Made by a program: the position numbers and the translations under genes
The notes under the pieces: model-generated
What the model was told of the DNA's origin: nothing
The model's database searches: none
The model's input: the letters and a program-made list of their open reading frames with translations, nothing else
Shown here: positions 53,659-63,066 of the stretch, piece by piece
Layout of the letters: each line of letters begins with the position of its first letter
Numbering within the stretch: the stretch's first letter is position 1
NCBI GenBank assembly: GCA_963809205.1
Contig: CAWEIS010000028.1
Location: 434,001 to 498,000 of the forward strand
Origin: DATLLN01 sp963809205
GTDB taxonomy: Bacteria > Actinomycetota > Thermoleophilia > Gaiellales > JAICJC01
Reading direction: 5' to 3'
Length of the DNA: 64,000 bases

Positions 53659-54771
53659 ATGGTGACCGCCCACACCGACGTCGTCGGCTCGCTCCTGCGG
53701 CCTCCGGAGCTGCTCGCCGCGCGCGAGCGCTACGAGCGGGGCGAGCTGCCCGCGCCCGAGTTCAAGGCGATCGAGGACGCGGCGGTCGATGCGGCCGTGC
53801 GCCTCCAGGAGGACACCGGGATCGACGTCGCCACCGACGGGGAGATGCGCCGCCTCTCGTTCCAGAGCGGGCTGCCCGACGCGGTCGACGGCTTCGGCGA
53901 CGTGCCGCTCGAGGCCTACCTGTGGGGCGAATGGCACGGCGACGAGAGCGTCGGCGACGACCACACGCAGCGGCCGGCGCGGCTCGGCGTCAAGGACAAG
54001 CTGCGGCGCCGTCGCCACATCGCCGCGGAGGAGCTGACCTACCTACGAGGCGCCGTCCGCACGGCGACGCCCAAGGTGACGCTGACCAGCCCCAGCCTGT
54101 ACGCGAACCTGTGGTCGCCGGACGTCTCGCGCGACGCCTACCCCACGCTCGACGACTTCCTCGCCGACGTCGTCGACCTGCTCTGCGACGAGGTGCGGGA
54201 GCTGGCCCGGCTGGGCGCGACCTACCTCCAGCTGGACGCGCCTCACTACCCGCTGCTGATCGACCCGGCGACCCGTGCGTTCTACGAGTCGCAGGGCTGG
54301 AGCGTCGAGCGCTGGCTGGAGCGCGGCATCGAGATGGACAACGCGGTGATCGACGCCGCACCGGGCGTCACCTTCGGCTTCCACCTCTGCCGCGGCAACC
54401 AGCACAGCCGCTGGCTCGTCTCCGGCGGCTACGACCCGATCGCCTCAACCGTGTTCCGCAAGGTCGCCGCCGATCGCCTGCTGCTGGAGTACGACGACGA
54501 GCGCTCGGGCGGCTTCGAGCCGCTGGCCGAGGTGCCGGACTCGAAGATGGTCGTGCTCGGCCTGGTGACCACCAAGTCGCCGCGCCCGGAGACGGAGCAG
54601 CAGCTCATGGCCCGCACCCGCGAGGCGGCGCACCACGTCGACCTTGAGCGGCTCGCGATCAGCCCCCAATGCGGCTTCGCCACGTCGATCGGCGGCAACG
54701 TGCTGACGATGGAGGATCAGCGCCGCAAGCTCGTAACGATCGGGCGAGTAGCCGACACGATCTGGGGGTAG
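53659..54771 (+). CDS. MetE C-terminal-domain methyltransferase (cobalamin-independent type)
   Basis: A 370-residue barrel protein equivalent to the catalytic half of MetE. TDVVGSLLRPPELL opens the fold. Zinc ligands are visible in FGFHLCRGNQ (His, Cys), LLEYDDE (Glu) and ISPQCGFATS (Cys), and YLQLDAPHYPLL is a substrate loop. Stand-alone forms are half the length of MetE and methylate varied thiols, often without methyl-folate. The open frame extends upstream through the repeat array to 53515, but the ATG at 53659 with its promoter is the credible start. Confidence 0.9.
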   Translation: MVTAHTDVVGSLLRPPELLAARERYERGELPAPEFKAIEDAAVDAAVRLQEDTGIDVATDGEMRRLSFQSGLPDAVDGFGDVPLEAYLWGEWHGDESVGDDHTQRPARLGVKDKLRRRRHIAAEELTYLRGAVRTATPKVTLTSPSLYANLWSPDVSRDAYPTLDDFLADVVDLLCDEVRELARLGATYLQLDAPHYPLLIDPATRAFYESQGWSVERWLERGIEMDNAVIDAAPGVTFGFHLCRGNQHSRWLVSGGYDPIASTVFRKVAADRLLLEYDDERSGGFEPLAEVPDSKMVVLGLVTTKSPRPETEQQLMARTREAAHHVDLERLAISPQCGFATSIGGNVLTMEDQRRKLVTIGRVADTIWG

Positions 54772-54857
54772 GGCCTCCGATACAGGCGAACTTGGCCGGC
54801 AGCGCGTAGGATTCCGCACTCGCACTCCGTCCCGAACTCTGAGCGAAGACCAAAACG

Positions 54858-55994
54858 ATGCGCAAGGTGCTGATCGTCGCTCCGACCAGGCGCGACCTCC
54901 TCAACTTGGTAGACGGCCGGGTGCTGTCGCGATACGACCTCGTGTTCGAGGAATCGCCCGGCGTCGCCGGCGTGTTCGGTTCCAGCGACTCGACCGCCGC
55001 ACTGGCGACCGTGGTCGCCGAGCGGCTGGGCCTGCCAGGATCGGGCTACGACGCGTTCATGCGCTGCCACGACAAGCTGGTCTGCCGGCGGATCCAGGCC
55101 GAGGCCGTGCCCGAGGCAGTGCCGGCGTTCGCGGCGATCGATACCCACCAGCGCTCCGAGCGGGCACCGCTCTCCTACCCGTTCTTCATCAAGCCCGTGC
55201 AGGGGCACCTGTCGCAGTACGCCTACGCGGTGGACGGCCCCGAGCGGCTGGCCGAGGTGCTCGCCGCCGCCCGCCGCGCCCAGATCCGCTACCTGATCGC
55301 GGAGGAGCTGCTGGAAGGCCGGCTGGTCACGTTCGAGGGGTTCGCGTCAAACGGCGAGGTGACGCCGATCGGCGTCACTGACGCCGTGATGCATGAGAAC
55401 GGCATCTCGTTCCTGCGGTTCGAGTACCCGAGCAGCCTCCCCGAGGGGCCGCAGCGGGAGATGGCCGAGATCGCTTCGCGGCTGATGCCGGCGCTGGAGT
55501 TCAACGGCTCGCTGTTCAACATCGAGTTCTTCGTCGGTGACGACGGGCGGCCGCGGATCGTCGAGGTCAACGGCCGCATGGCATCGCAGTTCGCGCCGCT
55601 GGTGCGGGCCGTCCACGGCGTGTCGACGTACGAGCTCCAGCTCGAGCTGGCCTGCGGTGGCCACCCCGAACTGCCGCCCGCGCGCGATGGCGTGGTGGCC
55701 GCCAGCTTCCTGCTGCGGACATACGAGGACGCCGTCGTCCGCTCGGCGCCCGACCCCGCCGCCGTCTACGAGGCGCTGCCCGGCGCCCACGTCGAGCTGC
55801 TCGTCCGCGTCGGCCAGCGGCTGTCCGAGAACGACGACGACGTGCTGTCCCACCGGCTCGCAGTGGTCGCGTTGTCAGGGCCGGACCGCGAGTCGCTGCT
55901 GGAGCGCTACGAGGCGGCTGCCGACCTCCTGGACTTCGACCTGACGCCGGTCGCTCAGAACTCGCCCTGGCACCAGGGCGCGCGCTCCGGCTGA
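54858..55994 (+). CDS. ATP-grasp ligase
   Basis: A 378-residue ATP-grasp enzyme. The N-terminal lobe ends at YPFFIKPVQGHLSQYAYAV (ATP-binding Lys), the hinge reads RYLIAEELLEGRLVTFEG, and the Mg/ATP site is FNIEFFVGDDGRPRIVEVNGRMA (Glu-x-Asn). Such proteins activate a carboxylate as acyl phosphate and join it to an amine or thiol. The 86-base leader contains a TAGGAT box at 54807-54812. The 3' end overlaps the convergent Eis-like gene by 40 bases. Substrate unknown. Confidence 0.88.
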   Translation: MRKVLIVAPTRRDLLNLVDGRVLSRYDLVFEESPGVAGVFGSSDSTAALATVVAERLGLPGSGYDAFMRCHDKLVCRRIQAEAVPEAVPAFAAIDTHQRSERAPLSYPFFIKPVQGHLSQYAYAVDGPERLAEVLAAARRAQIRYLIAEELLEGRLVTFEGFASNGEVTPIGVTDAVMHENGISFLRFEYPSSLPEGPQREMAEIASRLMPALEFNGSLFNIEFFVGDDGRPRIVEVNGRMASQFAPLVRAVHGVSTYELQLELACGGHPELPPARDGVVAASFLLRTYEDAVVRSAPDPAAVYEALPGAHVELLVRVGQRLSENDDDVLSHRLAVVALSGPDRESLLERYEAAADLLDFDLTPVAQNSPWHQGARSG

Positions 55995-57151
55995 AACATC
56001 GCGTCGGCGCGCAGGAGGGCTCCGGGCGCCAGCTCGCGCACCAGGCCGGCCTGCGCCAGCTCGCCGAACCGGTGGCCGCCGAGGTGGCACGATGCGAGCG
56101 CCCGGACGCCGAGCGCAATGTCCGGATCGCCGCTCCCCGCCGCGCACGTCCCCCGGCCGTCCTCGGCCTCCAGCCGGAGCACCGTGCCCTCGACGTCCAG
56201 CACGAGGTCGCCGTCCGCCGCATAGCGGCGTGACGCCAGCGCCCGCGGGGCATCGAGCAGGTTGATCCACAGCCCGTCGGTCATCCAGCCGAAGCGCGCC
56301 CGCCGGGGATCGGCCAGCCGCCAGCGGATCGGGTCGTCGAGCGGCCGGCTCTCGACCCGGACGGTGGCGACCAGGTCGATGTCGAGCAGGAACCGCCAGA
56401 CCGCGGCATGCCCCTCGGCTGTCGTCCAGCACAGCTCCTCGCACTCGATCACGCCGGCGGGAACGCCCTGCTCCCAGATGTCGTCCTGGCGGTAGATCGC
56501 GTAGGCGTCCGCCGTGCCGCCGGCGTCCTCGTGGATGACTACGAACCGGCTGGACAGCCGCGACTCCGAGAGCAGGTACAGCCAGTCGATCGCCGGGCGG
56601 CCGACGTCGCCGACGCAGTCCCGTCGCGACCGCGCCAGGATGGCGGGCAGCAGCTCGAGCGCCTCGGCTGCGGCGAGCAGCCGCACGCGGCCGCCGTCCG
56701 GCGGTCCCTCGACGAACGCGCTGTGCACGGTGTCGACCTCGATCCGGTTCAGCACGGGAGCGGCCGGCGCGAATCCGAACCGGCCGTAGATCCCGTACTC
56801 CGAGACCCAGAGGGCCGCGCGGTCGAGGCCCGCCTCGCGGGCGTCCACCAGCGCGAGATCCATCAGACCGCGCATCGCGCCGCGCCTGCGGTGGGTTGGC
56901 AGCGTCGACACCCAGGTGATCGCGCTGACGGTTACCTCGCCGCCGCCGGGCACGACCATCGGTGCCTGGAAGTCGAGCAGCGTCGAGACGATCTTGCCGC
57001 CGTCGTACGCCGCCCGCGGGGTCGTGCCCTGGAAGCCTGGGAGCAGGCGGTCGACATCCTCTTGCGTGCGGTGGCCGCCGCCGGCCACGGCCTGGGCGTG
57101 GACGAACGCCGGCAGCTCGTCCGGCTCGACCCTTCGGAACTCGAGGCTCAT
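55955..57151 (-). CDS. Eis-like GNAT N-acetyltransferase with SCP2-like domain
   Basis: A 398-residue three-domain protein of the Eis family. The first GNAT domain has VSAITWVSTLPTHRRRGAMRGLM (acetyl-CoA loop) and ALWVSEYGIYGRFGFAPAAP. A second GNAT-like domain and a C-terminal sterol-carrier-like domain (VLDVEGTVLRLEAEDGRGTC) follow. The usual C-terminal carboxylate is Phe (GEF). Mycobacterial Eis acetylates amines including aminoglycosides; here only the fold is shown. It overlaps the dehydrogenase stop by 4 bases. Confidence 0.88.
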   Translation of the reverse strand: MSLEFRRVEPDELPAFVHAQAVAGGGHRTQEDVDRLLPGFQGTTPRAAYDGGKIVSTLLDFQAPMVVPGGGEVTVSAITWVSTLPTHRRRGAMRGLMDLALVDAREAGLDRAALWVSEYGIYGRFGFAPAAPVLNRIEVDTVHSAFVEGPPDGGRVRLLAAAEALELLPAILARSRRDCVGDVGRPAIDWLYLLSESRLSSRFVVIHEDAGGTADAYAIYRQDDIWEQGVPAGVIECEELCWTTAEGHAAVWRFLLDIDLVATVRVESRPLDDPIRWRLADPRRARFGWMTDGLWINLLDAPRALASRRYAADGDLVLDVEGTVLRLEAEDGRGTCAAGSGDPDIALGVRALASCHLGGHRFGELAQAGLVRELAPGALLRADAMFQPERAPWCQGEF

Positions 57152-58014
57152 CGCCGGCGCTTCGCGACGCGGGCGAGGTTGCTGACGTCCTCGTCGCCCT
57201 TGCCGTCGGCGATCAGCTCGTCCTCCTCGCCCAGCACCTGCTGGGAGACGCGGAAGTCCAGGCCGAGGTCGCGAGCCTCGTCCAGCGCTATGGCCAGGTC
57301 CTTGCGGTGCAGCTCCGTCTTGAAGCCCAGCGGATAGCGGTCGTCGATCATGTTCTGCGAGCGATTGGCCAGCACCCAGGACTGGGCGGCGCCGGCCGAC
57401 AGCGCCTCCACCAGCTTGGGCAGCGGCAGGCCCGACGCCTCGGCCAGGGCGATCCCCTCGGCGACCGTCGCGTAGGTGCCGGCGATCATCACCTGGTTCA
57501 CCGCCTTGCCCATCTGCCCCGAGCCGCTCGGCCCGAGGTGCGTGATCCGCTTTCCGAACGCCTCCAGCACCGGCATCGCCCGGGACACATGCTCGTCGTC
57601 GCCGCCGACGAAGATGGTCAACGCCCCCTGCTCCGCGCCCTCGGAGCCGCCCGACACCGGCGCGTCGACCATGCCCAGGCCGCGTTCGGCCAGCCGGGCG
57701 GCCAGCCCGGCGGTCGCCGACGGCGACACCGTCGAGCAGTCGACAACAACGGCGGCGGCTTCCATCCCCTCGGCGGCGCCGCCCTCGCCGAGGACGACCT
57801 GCTCGAGGTCAGGCGTATCGGAGACACAGGTCAGCACCGCATCGGCGCCACGCGCGGCCTCGGCCGGCGTGCCGGCGCGGCGCGCGCCCAGCTCGGACAG
57901 CGGCAGCTCGCGGTCGCGCGTGCGGTTGTGCACGGTGACCTCGTGACCCGCGTTCAGCAGGTGGCGCGCCATCGGTGCACCCATCGTCCCCAGTCCGATC
58001 ACCGCGACCCGCAT
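57148..58014 (-). CDS. Beta-hydroxyacid dehydrogenase (3-hydroxyisobutyrate type)
   Basis: A 288-residue NAD(P)-dependent enzyme. The N-terminal Rossmann motif is VIGLGTMGAPMARHLLNAGH, the substrate motif MVDAPVSGGSEGAEQG, and the catalytic Lys is in GQMGKAVNQVMIAGTY. Family members oxidise 3-hydroxyisobutyrate, tartronate semialdehyde or 6-phosphogluconate-like acids. TAGAGT 8 bases before the ATG marks its promoter. It is co-transcribed with the Eis-like gene. Confidence 0.92.
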   Translation of the reverse strand: MRVAVIGLGTMGAPMARHLLNAGHEVTVHNRTRDRELPLSELGARRAGTPAEAARGADAVLTCVSDTPDLEQVVLGEGGAAEGMEAAAVVVDCSTVSPSATAGLAARLAERGLGMVDAPVSGGSEGAEQGALTIFVGGDDEHVSRAMPVLEAFGKRITHLGPSGSGQMGKAVNQVMIAGTYATVAEGIALAEASGLPLPKLVEALSAGAAQSWVLANRSQNMIDDRYPLGFKTELHRKDLAIALDEARDLGLDFRVSQQVLGEEDELIADGKGDEDVSNLARVAKRRR

Positions 58015-58022
58015 GGAGCGGG

Positions 58023-58028
58023 ACTCTA
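58023..58028 (-). promoter_or_regulatory. -10 box TAGAGT of the dehydrogenase-Eis operon
   Basis: TAGAGT is 8 bases from the ATG at 58014. It overlaps the stop codon of the upstream PilZ gene. Confidence 0.5.
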
Positions 58029-58732
58029 CGCGGTTTCGGCCTGGCGCCGCACCTCCTGGCGCCGCTCCTCCTCGATCGCGAACCGGAGCATGCGCGATCG
58101 CGTGACCCTGTCGAGCCGGTCGAACTGCGGGGTCACCAGCAGCCGGCCGTCGCCCTCGCCGTCGTCCTGCACAGCGACCACCGTGGCGGCGGTTTCCAGC
58201 TCGAAGTGGTCGCCGTTGCCCTCGATCCGCAGATGCGGCCCGGTGCCCAGCTCGAGCCGCTCCCGCGTGATCAGCCGCAGGTCGTCGGCGGACAGATCGG
58301 ACGTGCGCGCCTTGACCGGCTCCGGGGCGGACTCGCAACGGAAGAGCACGGCAGCCAGAGGGCCAGCCGGACGTTGGAGTGCTGCGCCACCGCTCGCCGC
58401 TCCTCGGCGAACACCAGCTGGACGATGCGCTGCTCGGCCCGCCGGTCGAGCCGCTCGAAGGCCAGCGCGTAGTGCGGCCGGCCGTCGCGGCCGGCGACGA
58501 TGCGGACGACCCGCGCCTCGGTCGCCAACTCGAACGACGGATCGGACAGGCAGAGCTCGATGCGGACGCGATCGTGCATCCCCAGCGCGCCGTCGACGGT
58601 CACCTGCAGCCCCGCCGCCCGAGATGTCGAGCGTCTGCGCGGGCAGCGGCTCGTCGGGCGCGCCCTCGCCCAATCGCCAGAGCTGCGCGGGAGCCGCACC
58701 CGCAGGAAATTCCGCCGCTCATCCTGTGACAT
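58026..58732 (-). CDS. Double PilZ-domain protein (c-di-GMP receptor-like)
   Basis: About 235 residues, with frameshifts near 58690, 58620 and 58350. The first PilZ domain has the N-terminal Arg motif DERRNFLRVRLP (RxxxR type) and LPAQTLDISGGG (DxSxxG), both needed for cyclic di-GMP binding, then HYALAFERLDRRAEQRIVQL. The second domain (ARTSDLSADDLRL ... FDRLDRVTRSRMLRF) lacks the Arg motif and is probably structural. It could read the signal made by the GGDEF proteins and cleared by the HD-GYP protein in this window. Confidence 0.78.
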
Positions 58733-58837
58733 TTCAGACGAGAAATCGACAGCTTGGCTCTGGGATTGCGCTCGAGAGGCATCAGCGGCGCCCTGGATCA
58801 CACCGTGACCACGCCGCAGGGTGCCGCTTGGCGGCCG

Positions 58838-59050
58838 TCAGTCCTCGAGCAGAACGTGCGAGTGGGTGTTGAGCGTCAGGGTCTTGTCGGAGTGTCCGAG
58901 CGCTGCCGCCACCATCGTGATCGGCACGCCCTCGGCGACCTTCACACTCGCCCACCGGTGCCGGAGATCGTGCGGGGAGTAGTGGGCGATCCCTGCGCCT
59001 TGGCATGCGCTGGTCATCGCCGCGCGGGGCTCGACTCGCGAAGGCCGGGG
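58838..59050 (-). pseudogene. Tyrosine integrase remnant, C-terminal end
   Basis: About 60 residues match the end of a phage-type integrase: ACQGAGIAHYSPHDLRHRWA (HxxR box) and VAAALGHSDKTLTLNTHSHV. The catalytic Tyr of the usual NTYSHV motif is His here (codon 58862-58864, CAC for TAC), so the remnant is inactive. No integrase sequence lies upstream, where the frame runs antisense to the next gene. It marks the edge of a possibly imported segment. Confidence 0.72.
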
Positions 59051-59092
59051 AAGCCCGGTGTTCGCCGACGAGCAACACATGAGCCGGCGGCG

Positions 59093-59098
59093 TAGGAT
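59093..59098 (+). promoter_or_regulatory. -10 box TAGGAT of the cyclase-ATPase gene
   Basis: TAGGAT lies 9 bases before the ATG at 59108, consistent with a leaderless transcript. Confidence 0.45.
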
Positions 59099-59107
59099 CG
59101 TGCGATC

Positions 59108-61821
59108 ATGGCTCCTGGGACAGGGCCTTCGCTGCCGACCGGCACGGTTACGCTCGTGTTTACGGATATCGAGGGCTCGACGCGCCTTCTGCGTGCGAAC
59201 GAGCAGACGTACTCCGACCTGCTCGAACGGCAACGAACACTCGTCGGCGAGGCGTTTCGGCGCGGCGTCATCTTCGGATTTGAGGGCGATGCGGTCTTCG
59301 CCGCGTTCTCCAGTCCGAAGGACGCAGTGCTGGCAGCCGGCGAAGCCCAGCGACTGCTGACGAGCGAGGCGTGGCCGGACGGCGCGTGCCTGCGTGTCCG
59401 CATGGGCATCCACACCGGAACGCCCCGCGTGGTCGCGGACGATTACGTCGGCCTGGACGTCCACCGCACAGCGCGGGTCTGCGCGGCGGCGCACGGAGCC
59501 CAGGTCATCACCTCGCAATCGACACGGGACTTGCTGACCGACTGTGACCTCGGCGTCGGGTTTCTCGATCTCGGTCGTCACACGCTGAAGGATTTCGAGG
59601 AGCCCGCGCCGCTGTATCAGCTGCGGATCCCTGGGTGCCCAGAGGCCTTTCCACCGCCGCGCACCGTGGAGGCCCGCATCGTTGCCCTGCCCCGTGAGGC
59701 AAGCAGCTTGATCGGGCGGACATCGGAACTCGGTCTCTTGGCCGACGAGATTCTCACGCACCGACTCGTCACGCTGACCGGGGCCGGCGGCTCAGGCAAG
59801 ACGAAGCTCGCAGTCCGGCTGGGCTGGAACATGGCGCCGCGATTCCGCGGGCCGGTGGTCTTCGTGCCGTTGGCCTCGCTTGCGGATGCCAGCCAACTGG
59901 CGGGTCACCTTGGGCGGATCCTCGCGCCGGGCGCGGCGGTTTCCTCCTGGGAGGAGGTGCTCGCGCTCCTCAAGGATCAGCATTCTCTGATCATCCTGGA
60001 CAACGCCGAGCACTTGGACGGCTTCGGTGAACACGTCCGTGAACTGGTGGACTCGTGCGACCGAGCTCACCTGCTCGTCACAAGCCGCTCGCCGCTCGGC
60101 GCTTCCGGAGAGCGCGTGTTTTCCGTCGCTCCGCTCGACGCCGACGACGCGCTGAGCCTTCTGGTCGAGCGAGTGCGCGCACATCGGGTCGGATTTGCGC
60201 CGACCGCGGAAGAGAACGAGTTTCTTCGGGCCATCGCGCGCCGGCTCGACGGGTTGCCGCTGGCGTTGGAGCTCGCTGCGGCACGACTTCGTGCGCTGCC
60301 TCCCGCGGCACTGCTGCGCAGACTCGACCGTCAGCTCGACCTCCTGACCAGCGAGAGCGCCGACCTGCCGCCCCGCCAGCGAACCATGCGCGGCGCAATC
60401 CAGTGGAGCCACGACATGCTCAGCGGACAGGATCAGGCGCTGTTCGCGTCGCTCGCCGTCTTTCGCTCGCCTGCGGCTCTGTCGACCGTCGCGGCGCTCA
60501 ACCAGGCCGACGAGATCCAGACCCTCGACGGGCTGACGCGGCTCATCGACGCGAGCCTGGTTCGTCCCGGAGTGGCACATACGGAGCCGCGGTACTGGAT
60601 GCTGGAGCCGATCCGCCAGTTCGCCGCCGAGCGGCTGCACGAATGTGGTCTCGACGAGATCCTGTGCCGGCGGCTGCTCAGCGATCTGGCCGAGGCCGCA
60701 AGCCGGGCCTGGGCGGATGACGCAGACGTCTTCGCGCTCTTCGCCGACGAGGTCGACACCGTGCTCAACGCACTCGAGGATGCCGTCGCTCTCGACGAGT
60801 GGAACCTGGGCCTCACCCTGGCTGACGTGGTGACACGAACGGTGCTGGTTCCCATGGGCGTCCAGACTCAGCTCGCCCGATGGGTCGACCAGGCCGAGCA
60901 GCATCGGGGCTCCCTGAACGACATCGCGCAGGCTCGGCTCTTACGCGTCGGAGCCTGGGCACGGATCCTCTCCCTCCCCGAAGTACTTGCCCGGTGGCAG
61001 GAAGCCGCCGCGTTGCTTCGCGACACACCGGATACGCGCCTGCTCGCAGAGACGTGGATAGGCGTCGCGATCAACGCCTCGCTTCTCGGCCAGGCCGACA
61101 CCGCCACCGAGGCGCTGGCCGAGGCGGAACGTCTCGCATGTTCCTCTCCATCCCTCAAAGCCATGGCGGCCATGGCCCGGGCGCAGTTCGCTGCGATCGC
61201 CTATCAGTCCGACGCGCCGGACCTCTACCGGCTGGCCGACGAGCTCGCTACGGCGTCGGGTGACTCAGTCTTGCGGTTCACGTGCGAAACGACCGCGCCT
61301 ATACAACGATCCTCACCGGCGACTACCGGAGGGCTCTGACGCTGGTTCACAGTGCGATAGAGATGGCCGATCGGCGCGGAGTGGCCAACTTCGCCACCCT
61401 CCACACCGCAGCCGTCGCGGCGCTCGCGCTCGGCGACGTGGCGAACGCGGCCCACCACCTCCAGCGAATCCTCGTCACCTACGACCGGCTCGGCATGGCA
61501 GCCGACGACTACTTCCTCGGCCTCTATCTGCATGCCGCGGCAGCCGTCGCCGGTGCTGCCGGCGACTCGCCGGCCTCTGCGCAGCTGCTCGCAGGGGCCG
61601 AGCTGCTGCTCGGCGAGGACTCGGGGATCGACGCTCAGGGGGCCGAATGTTACGAGTACCACCTGCGTGCCGCACAGCAGTACGCCGGCACCGCAGCCTG
61701 GGAGCGGGACACCGAACGAGGTGCATCCCTCGACCGGCGGCAGCTGCTCAGGCTGGCGCTTGACACCGTCGCCGAGGCGGTCGCGCCCGTCGATGTGCCG
61801 GTCGGCGCCGCGGAACCGTGA
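59108..61821 (+). CDS. Class III nucleotide cyclase-NB-ARC-helical repeat regulator
   Basis: About 904 residues with one frameshift near 61275. The cyclase domain (residues 10-175) has VFTDIEGSTRLLR (metal Asp), FGFEGDAVFAAF (second metal Asp) and YVGLDVHRTARVCAAAHGAQ. An AAA/NB-ARC ATPase (about 200-420) has GAGGSGKTKLAV (P-loop) and SLIILDNAEHL. A TPR-like C-terminus (ALTLVHSAIEMADRRGVANF) follows. In similar actinobacterial proteins a LuxR helix-turn-helix is common; none is seen here. Codon choice is less GC-biased than in neighbours, fitting transfer together with the integrase remnant. Confidence 0.85.
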
Positions 61822-61843
61822 GGGAGGCCCATGCCCCGGACGT

Positions 61844-62045
61844 TCACGACCATCCGGCGTGGGAATCCTCACCAAGCTTCCAGCGGAGCCGGCGGGCATG
61901 CGAGTCCACCTCGCGTGCGGCCGGGCTGCGGAACTCCCAGACCGTGTACCGCACATGGCCCTCGAGGTCACCGTCGGGGGGCGGCCTCGTCCACCAGTTG
62001 GAGCCGGATGCGGTGAACTAATTTCGACCGCTTCCTCGAGATCAT
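61844..62045 (-). CDS. Putative small protein (frameshifted)
   Basis: If one C is removed from the C6 run near 61977, a 66-residue protein results: it begins MISRKRSKLVHRIRLQLV and continues GHVRYTVWEFRSPAAREVDS, ending in HAGWS. Composition looks protein-like, but no family is recognised and no promoter is obvious. It lies in the gap after the cyclase gene. Confidence 0.35.
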
Positions 62046-62077
62046 CGGGCAGCCGAGAAGGCCTGTCCCCAGCGGTG

Positions 62078-62083
62078 TAGGCT
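62078..62083 (+). promoter_or_regulatory. -10 box TAGGCT of the small Pro-rich protein gene
   Basis: TAGGCT lies 6 bases before the ATG at 62090; this is the main support for the gene that follows. Confidence 0.45.
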
Positions 62084-62089
62084 GGCTCG

Positions 62090-62352
62090 ATGTACCCGGG
62101 ACGGTATGTCCTAGCGGTGGTCGTCGGCCTAGCTCTCGGTATCGCTGGCGGCGGGCTGACCCACCAACCGAGCGAGCCCCCCACCCCACACCGACAGTCG
62201 CACCACCACCGCGCCGGGCCACAGCCGGTCGTGCTCCCGCTCCCGACCAGACGGCACCGCAGACGCCACCGCAGACCCAGCAACCGCTTGGAGCACAGCG
62301 CATCCAGCGCATGCTCGACCGCTGCATGAGCAAGCCCACTTCCCCGGCGTGA
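62090..62352 (+). CDS. Small membrane-anchored Pro/Gln-rich hypothetical protein (frameshifted)
   Basis: The N-terminus YVLAVVVGLALGIAGGGLT is one hydrophobic signal or anchor segment. A C-run at about 62178-62184 needs one base changed; then the frame reads PTPTVAPPPRRATAGRAP, a Pro/Gln-rich linker, and RIQRMLDRCMSKPTSPA to a stop at 62350. The total is about 87 residues. A leaderless -10 box supports it. The next 230 bases, to 62582, show no gene and are distinctly less GC-rich. Confidence 0.5.
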
Positions 62353-62582
62353 GCTCAGCTGCCTGGAGCGGGTGCTGGAGCTGGGATGGCGGTAAACCCC
62401 GAGGGCCCGTCATACGATTCTGCTCTCCGCCCCGATCGGCAGCAGCGCATACACCTAGGCCTTGATTCCTCTGGGACCACACCGGGACTACACCAGGAGG
62501 CGAATCAGCGGCGTATACGGCGAGGCCAACAGGTTGGTTGAGCCAAAACCGCTTGTTTGGGCGGCGGGAAGGATTCAGAGAA

Positions 62583-63038
62583 TTAATCGCACAAGCACGC
62601 GACCGCAGCGTCTGAGCGCACCTCGGAAACGCGCCAGCGTTCGAGCAGCGCGGCGGCGAACCGGTTGCAGTCGATCTCGCTCTTCGGTGCCTTGCGGACG
62701 AACTGCTCGACGTGCCGCGCCTCGTGGGCGGCGACGTAGACGAGCGCCGAGCGCCAGTCCGCAAGCAGCACCTCGGGGCTGCGAGCGGTCGCCCGCCACG
62801 GGTCCTGCGAGAAGCTGTCGGGCGGCCCCAGTGCGATCGTCACGAGGTGGGTCGCCTGCCGGGGCGCATTCGAGATCTTCGGCACGCCTGAGTAGGCCCG
62901 GCCCCGAAAGGCGCCGCGGCCCTTGCCGAGGTTCTTGACGTTGATGCAGACCCGCGGACCGTCGAGCCACCCGGCTGCGAGCTGCACCAGACGGCTCACC
63001 TCGTCGTCCGGATAGCGGCTGGTGTTGCGGATCCACAC
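62583..63038 (-). CDS. Small zincin-like hypothetical protein (HEARH motif)
   Basis: A 151-residue protein. LVYVAAHEARHVEQF gives the HExxH zinc motif, and SEIDCNRFAAALLERWR follows 10 residues later with a possible third ligand (Glu or Asp), a compact gluzincin-like arrangement. The N-terminal half (INVKNLGKGRGAFRGRAYSG) is basic. No signal peptide is seen. Such short zincins occur in phage and actinobacterial genomes; the substrate is unknown. It diverges from the methyltransferase gene. Confidence 0.68.
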   Translation of the reverse strand: MWIRNTSRYPDDEVSRLVQLAAGWLDGPRVCINVKNLGKGRGAFRGRAYSGVPKISNAPRQATHLVTIALGPPDSFSQDPWRATARSPEVLLADWRSALVYVAAHEARHVEQFVRKAPKSEIDCNRFAAALLERWRVSEVRSDAAVACLCD

Positions 63039-63066
63039 GGCGCAGGAGGCTACCGCGCGCGGCGGC

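Noticed and set aside
62353..62582. A tRNA gene or attachment site at the island's right edge
   Set aside because: No cloverleaf, T-loop consensus or direct repeat with the 58.8-kb end could be found by eye.
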